A DNA stretch of 64,000 bases, taken from the NCBI RefSeq assembly GCF_033568475.1, contig NC_133121.1:168889716-168953715 (forward strand). The letters run 5' to 3'. This DNA comes from Henckelia pumila. Lineage: Eukaryota; Streptophyta; Magnoliopsida; Lamiales; Gesneriaceae. Position 1 is the first letter of the stretch, and each line of letters starts with the position of its first letter. Shown here one piece after another: positions 58,886 through 64,000 of this stretch. The notes beneath the pieces are model-generated. The model ran no database searches and had not been told where the DNA came from. It saw only the letters and a list, made by a program, of their open reading frames with translations. Both the position numbers and the translations under genes were made by a program.

Positions 58886-60580
58886 CTATCTCATATTCAG
58901 CTCTGCCTATGAAAACAAGTACTTAAGGCTCTTATGGTCAGAAAAGATCTCGAAAGACTCACCATAAAGATAGTGACGCCAGATCTTCAGAGCAAAGACG
59001 ATCGCAGCTAGTTCAAGATCATGAACCGGATAACGAGTCTCGTGCGGTTTCAGCTGTCTCGATGCATACGCTACCACATGCTTATGCTGCATAAGAACAC
59101 AACCCAAGCCTTGGTTAGTAGCATCACAATAGACTGTGAAACCTCCAGTACCCTTCGGAATAGAAAGAATTGGAGCACTAGTCAGTCTCCTCTTCAGATC
59201 AACAAAGCTAGCCTCACAATCTGCAGTCCAGACAAAAGGCGCATTCTTCTGAGTCAGCTGGGTAATAGGCTTGGCAATAGACGAGAAACCCTCGATGAAA
59301 TGACGGTAATAGCCATCTAAACCCATGAAGCTTCGGATCTCCGGCACTGAAGTAGGTCTAGGCCAATTCATAACCGCTTCAATCTTGCTGGGATCGACAA
59401 AAATCCCATCTTCAGAAATAATATGACCGAGAAAGACAACTCGATCTAACCAGAATTCACACTTAGACAGCTTGGCAAACAACTGCTCAGCTCGTAAAAT
59501 CTGGAGTACGGTCCTCAAGTGCTCTGCATGGTCAGTACGATTCTTCGAGTAGATAAGAATATCATCGATAAAGATAATGACGAACTCATCTAAAAAACGC
59601 TGAAAGATACGGTTCATCAAACCCATAAAAACCGCTGGAGCGTTAGTCAAACCGAACGGCATGACTATAAACTCAAAATGACCATATCTCGTTCTGAATG
59701 CGGTCTTAGGAACGTCTTCCTCTCGCACTCTCAACTGGTGATAACCTGACCTCAGATCAATCTTAGAGTAGACAGAAGAACCCTGCAGTTGATCAAAAAG
59801 GTCATCTATTCGGGGTAAAGGATACCTGTTCTTAAATGTAGCCTGATTCAATTGGCGGTAGTCGATACAGAGCCGCATAGAACCATCCTTCTTCCGAACA
59901 AAAAGCACAGGAGCACCCCAAGGCGACACACTAGGTCTGATGTATCCCTTGGCAATTAAATCCTCAAGCTGCTCCTTCAACTCTCTCAATTCAACAAGTG
60001 CCATACGATAAGGAGCTTTTGAAATAGGTTGAGTACCTGGCATTAAGTCAATGCTGAATTCAACCTCTCGAATGGGTGGCAATCCAGGAACATCTTCCGG
60101 AAACACATCAGCAAAATCTCTAACCACTGGTAAGTCAACCAAAGCTGGGCTAGATTTCAGTACATCAACCGCATAAACCAAAAATCCTTCTGCACCTCTC
60201 TGTAACAAACGAGTCATAGATAACACTGAAATCAAAGGAATTCTAGATCGAGAACCCTTACCAAAGAATTTCCACTCGTCTGTCATTTCAGGTCTGAACC
60301 TGACAACCTTCAGAAAACAATCAACTGTTGCCCTGTACTTGGTCAAAGCATCTATACCGACAATACAATCAAAATCTGACAACCCAAGCACAATACAGTC
60401 GAATTCTAACAAATTTCCCTCAAAACAAAGTTCACAGTTCCTGACTAGTCTGACAGAAACAATTCCTCCACCCAAAGGTGAAGTAACAGCTACTACTGTA
60501 GGCAACAATTCAGTTTGCAAAGCATGCAATAACACAAATTTCTCAGAGATAAAGGAATCGGAAGCACCTGTATCTATCAA
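58886..60580 (-). pseudogene. Element F protease, reverse transcriptase and RNase H
   Basis: The 557-codon frame begins at the protease ([14 protein letters not shown], then [16 protein letters not shown]). RT follows: [59 protein letters not shown], catalytic [21 protein letters not shown] and [13 protein letters not shown]. RNase H follows: [46 protein letters not shown] and [11 protein letters not shown]. Two TAG stops at 58907-58909 and 58886-58888 replace Gln codons kept in E. A one-T deletion just upstream of the protease (about 60578) separates it from gag. Confidence 0.92.
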
Positions 60581-60651
60581 ACATAAGTAGAATAACCGAA
60601 AATCAAACAGTTACCTGCTATAACATCATCAGGTGGTGCTTGAGCCTGATC

Positions 60652-61792
60652 CTATGTCAGAGCAAAGACTCGTGTTTGCTGTCTCGGAGGCTGGTTCGCA
60701 CTAGTGCTACCTCCCTGTCTGTTCTGCTGTTGCTGAGGTTGGAAAGAGTGCACTGCAGACGACTGCCTCTCCGGCTGAGCTCCCACTCTGAGCTCTATCT
60801 CTGTTACGTTGTGGGCACACCTTAGAGAAGTGTCCCGGTTGCTGACAGGTGTTACAATTACCGAAGACTCCCACACACTGATCCGGTGAGTGTCTTCCCC
60901 CACACTTGCTGCAGTACATGGCTGAAGATCCAGAACTCTGTCCTGAACCGAATTGCTTCGAACCACTGGAACTAGACGAACTGTTCCCCTGCCTTTTGAA
61001 CTGTTTACCTCTTGCTTTGTACTGATCTTTTCTGCTTCCCCCACTATTTCCACCTTCATACCTTTGCTGCTGGTTCTGATGCTGCGGTGGCTGATTCTGA
61101 TACTGAGATGGTGGGTTCTGATACTGCCTCTGTTGCTGAGGTGCTACCTGGTTACCTCTTTGCCTCCACAAGCCTACTTCCGCTCCCTTTGCGTAATTCA
61201 TAGCATCCGCAAAGTTGTTAGGCCTGTTGGTGTTTACCAACGTGAAGACGTCGGGGTTCAAACCATTGATGAACTGATCTGCCTTAGCTTCTTCATCTCC
61301 GGCAATTAGCGGTGCAAAACGCAACAGAATATCGAACTTAGCCACATACTCTTCAATGTTCAGATTCCCTTGCCTCAGATTGGCAAACTCTGCTCCCTTA
61401 TCTTTGCGATACGAGATAGGGAAAAACCGCTTATAAAACTCAGATTTAAAAAGAGTCCAAGTAACTTCCGTACCTCTACTCTCCATTGCTTTCTTTGTCA
61501 TGATCCACCAGCTCTTAGCAACCCCACGTAGCTGATGAATGACTAACCTGATTCTGCGGTCATCTATGTAATCAATGGAATCGAACAGCTAATCGATATC
61601 ATCCAACCAACTCTCGCAGTCAACTGGATTTTCTGAACCCATCAATAACGGTGGATTGAACGATTGAAACCTCTTCAGCAAGGTTTCCATAGGCGTTGCT
61701 GAAGCATACAACTGATCAACTTCAGTGCTAGCCTGCTCAGTCGCAGGGATAACTGGCGGTGTGTTTCTGTTTATCACTCGACGAGGACCCAT
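60652..61792 (-). pseudogene. Element F gag with zinc knuckle
   Basis: It starts MGPRRVINRNTPP, then LLKRFQSFNPPLLMGSEN, CESWLDDID and a TAG at 61589-61591 where E has Gln. The same frame continues to 60707: VTWTLFKSEFYKRFFP, FANLRQGNLNIEEYV, INGLNPDVFTLVNTNRPNNF, a Gln-rich stretch (about residues 100-130 of this piece), and two Cys clusters: CSKCGGRHSPDQC, then the CCHC knuckle CNTCQQPGHFSKVC, which binds RNA in gag proteins. A frameshift near 60710-60750 moves the last part into another frame, which ends at a TAG (60652-60654). Confidence 0.88.
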
Positions 61793-62069
61793 CTGATAAT
61801 CAAAGGTTAGGACACGAGATATCTCAATCGCTACAATCAGTGCCCTTACAACCGCTTGGAATACCAGATACCAGTCGGTAACAGAAACAGTTATATCTCA
61901 AGTAGATCATGCTTTATAAATTAAATCACATAACCATGTAATTAAATAATTCTCAATAATAAAGCATGCTCGCATGGAATTAAGTACACAGTTAAAATAA
62001 TTCAAACACATGCGAGGAGTCAATACACGCAGACTCGATCTACCCGCTCACTCTAGTTCGACCAAGAAT

Positions 62070-62087
62070 CTTAAATCTCTGATACCA
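62070..62087 (-). promoter_or_regulatory. Primer binding site of element F (initiator tRNA-Met)
   Basis: The minus strand reads TGGTATCAGAGATTTAAG. The first 11 bases match the initiator-Met site; it lies five bases inside the LTR end. Confidence 0.82.
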
Positions 62088-62092
62088 CTTAA

Positions 62093-64000
62093 TGTGAGAC
62101 CTCGTTTCTAATCAACTAATATCAGACAACAAGCGATAAGTAATCAAGAACCCAATATATTTTTTTTTTTAAAAGGAGGCTCGCGCGCCCGCGCTGACAT
62201 CAGCGCGCCCGCGCCTACGCCCCGCAAATCCCAGCGCGCCCGCGCCAAAGGAAGCACGCCCGCGCTCATACCTCGCAAAGAGGCCGCGCGCCCGCGCCGT
62301 TTCCTCGCCCAGAAAAGTTAAGGCACTGTAATAAACTCAATCAAAACCTAAACACTTGCATTAAGAGTATTTGATATTCCAATAACAATACAAGAAAGGT
62401 TTAGGGGAGAGCAACATTCAATTCGATAGCACCTACATCGTTTCTTGCTTACAAAACATGTACAAGAAGTTCGAATGACTAAACATGATCGCAAAACATA
62501 ACTAGGTTGACATGCTGATTCGACTTCTAAACGAGTCTCACTTCTATCTCTTGCTCTGGACGCTAACCAGGTCTATGCTAACTTGATCCTGCCCTTCCTG
62601 TTGCCAAGTACACATACAAAACAAAGCAACAGCCGGATAACCGGTGAGAATGATAATCCCAGTAAAAGCAACATATCAAGTAATGAAACAATAAACATGC
62701 TTCCAAGACAACAACAAAATCAATAACAACGTAATGAAATGCATGTCTTTAAACCGGGATATCAAATCTGATAACAAAGGATTGCTGCTGTGCTTTTGGG
62801 ATCCCGAGGATGAGATCACGTGACGACTCACCGACTCTCCCAATTGAGGTGGTGCCACGTATCCCACTCCTCTAGACTTTGAGCAACTATAATGAGTATG
62901 CTAGCACTAGGCGCAACGACTACGTCCTAGGCCACTCGAATATAGCTCCCAAACGTCTAACAAAAGGCTGTTCTGCCCATCGAAACAATAGTGTTGGCTC
63001 AATATGAATGCATATGGAAACAAAAGGAACTTAGCCATATAATTCATTCAAATAATCAACAAAATACAGGTTCCATAAACTAGAACCAGTATCAATGCAA
63101 TATGTGATTTCAAGGGAAACTCGAGAACCAACTGTCCCGAGTATGCTATCCCGCTACAAAGATTGCTTTTACCTTTCAATGCCGTAGATCCAACTCCGGA
63201 CAAGCTACAACAAAAGATTGTATCAACAACTAGACAACCTAAACAACAAACAACGGTTCAAGGAAATCTCTTTACCGTTCTTCGTCCAACTCTCGACGAA
63301 CAATGCTGCTAACACAGGGCTCGACACACTCCAATGAATTTGTACGAATACAAGAGTTGATCAACAACCACGATCATTCACAAGCCAAGGCTTCACTCAA
63401 TACCAAAAACGATTCGAAAACCCAAAACTCAAACCGATGGCATAACGGCTATAAACTGAACAAACCGGAAATGCAGACAGCAGTTCAATACTGATATAAT
63501 CTCATTTCAATGCCCAAAACAACAATAACAAATCAAACCCATCAATCTCAAAATCCACATTTTCGAAAATGGCTTCCAAAAATCATAACAAATCCAAACG
63601 TCGCTCTAATTCAAAATCGACAGATAATAAACGATCAGAACTCTGTCTAGAACAACATACTTGAATCTAGAACGATTCTAACAACATCCAAAAACTAGAA
63701 TGTATCCGATCGTAGAAAAACTTACGATATAACGGAGCTCTCACTGCAGTGATCACTAATCTGCCTTCAGAAATAATTTCTAACGGACGGATCGACCGGA
63801 AACCGAGATTGGAAAAGATTGAAAGGCGTTTCCCCAAGCTTCAATGGTGCTTCACGGTTTGGGGAGGAAGGTGAGTCTTCCCAATTAAAAATCTAAGTGT
63901 AGATAATATATAAAATCCACAATTTGCGTTTTAGTCCCTGAAAAATCCAATTTTTGCAAAAAGGACCCTGATCAAAATCAAGTCGGCTCTAGAACTCTGA
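62093..64000 (-). repeat. 5' LTR of element F (runs off the window)
   Basis: The plus-strand left border is TGTGAGACCTCG next to the primer site. At least 1.9 kb. It shares several phrases with the solo LTR at 26286-28486. The right end is not reached. Confidence 0.8.
62180..62310. repeat. Five GCGCGCCCGCGC words in the F LTR
   Basis: GCGCGCCCGCGC or a one-base variant occurs near 62187, 62204, 62234, 62252 (GCACGCCCGCGC) and 62287, with short spacers, 90-220 bp from the LTR's minus-strand 3' end. The local GC content is far above the rest of the window. Confidence 0.85.

Larger units (their letters stand above)
57335..64000 (-). mobile_element. Element F: Ty3/gypsy chromovirus, 3' end missing
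   Basis: Same family type and orientation as E, with better-preserved coding sequence. Minus-strand order: 5' LTR (62093 to beyond 64000), initiator-Met primer site, gag, protease-RT-RNase H, integrase. Gag and pol lie in one frame overall, as is usual for Tekay-type chromoviruses, apart from two compensating single-base indels. The end of pol, the polypurine tract and the 3' LTR are absent at the junction with E. Confidence 0.87.

Noticed and set aside
62180..62310. Regularly spaced GC-rich repeats resembling a CRISPR array
   Set aside because: Repeat words are only about 12 bp with irregular short spacers, in a plant LTR with no cas genes.

Overview
This window is plant nuclear DNA, almost certainly from a eudicot. 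The evidence is an extensin gene of the dicot SPPPP/YVYK type and plant-specific lineages of Ty3/gypsy retrotransposons (chromovirus, Athila-like, Tat-like), together with a Ty1/copia remnant, a tRNA-derived SINE, two hAT-type elements and a Helitron. It is AT-rich and transposon-dominated. I see one convincing host gene, the extensin at 15265-16398 on the minus strand. No prokaryote-type system, CRISPR array, rRNA or genuine tRNA gene is visible. The species cannot be fixed from the sequence alone.

Layout. Positions 1-13760 are a nest. A copia pol tail (12815-13072) is interrupted by a long LTR whose end is at 12814. Into that LTR were inserted a partial LTR (1-1220), an Athila-like solo LTR (1552-2914) and a non-coding LARD-like element (4221-12581, LTRs of 2.8 and 2.55 kb, initiator-Met PBS). 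Positions 13761-22103 are the most gene-like part: extensin gene, a SINE with a 14-bp target duplication (17095-17313), and two hAT-type elements with 8-bp duplications (18035-18903, 20354-21309). Positions 22104-33458 hold two Tat-like non-autonomous elements facing each other. The plus-strand one has gag and protease only. The minus-strand one has gag only. Each has its own minisatellite before its 3' end, and the first array (61-bp monomers in a 184-bp three-monomer higher-order repeat) is split by a 2.2-kb solo LTR (26286-28486).

Positions 33459-57334 are a chromovirus ('element E', minus strand) split by two insertions. The first is a solo LTR (35868-44661, duplication CTCAT), itself split by a 6.5-kb Helitron (36286-42822). 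The second is an Athila-like gag-protease element (46136-52793, duplication GGTAT). Removing both restores E's order: LTR, gag, protease, RT, RNase H, integrase, C-terminal domain, LTR. Positions 57335-64000 are a second chromovirus ('element F', minus strand) whose 3' end has been lost at a junction with E's 5' LTR; its own 5' LTR runs off the window.

The point I would look at first crosses these families. Six LTR families carry a compact cluster of one short, CpG-rich, self-complementary word. The word differs between families, but an Athila-like LTR and a chromovirus LTR share one, and another Athila-like/chromovirus pair shares a second. All transposon coding regions are damaged. The extensin frame is intact.
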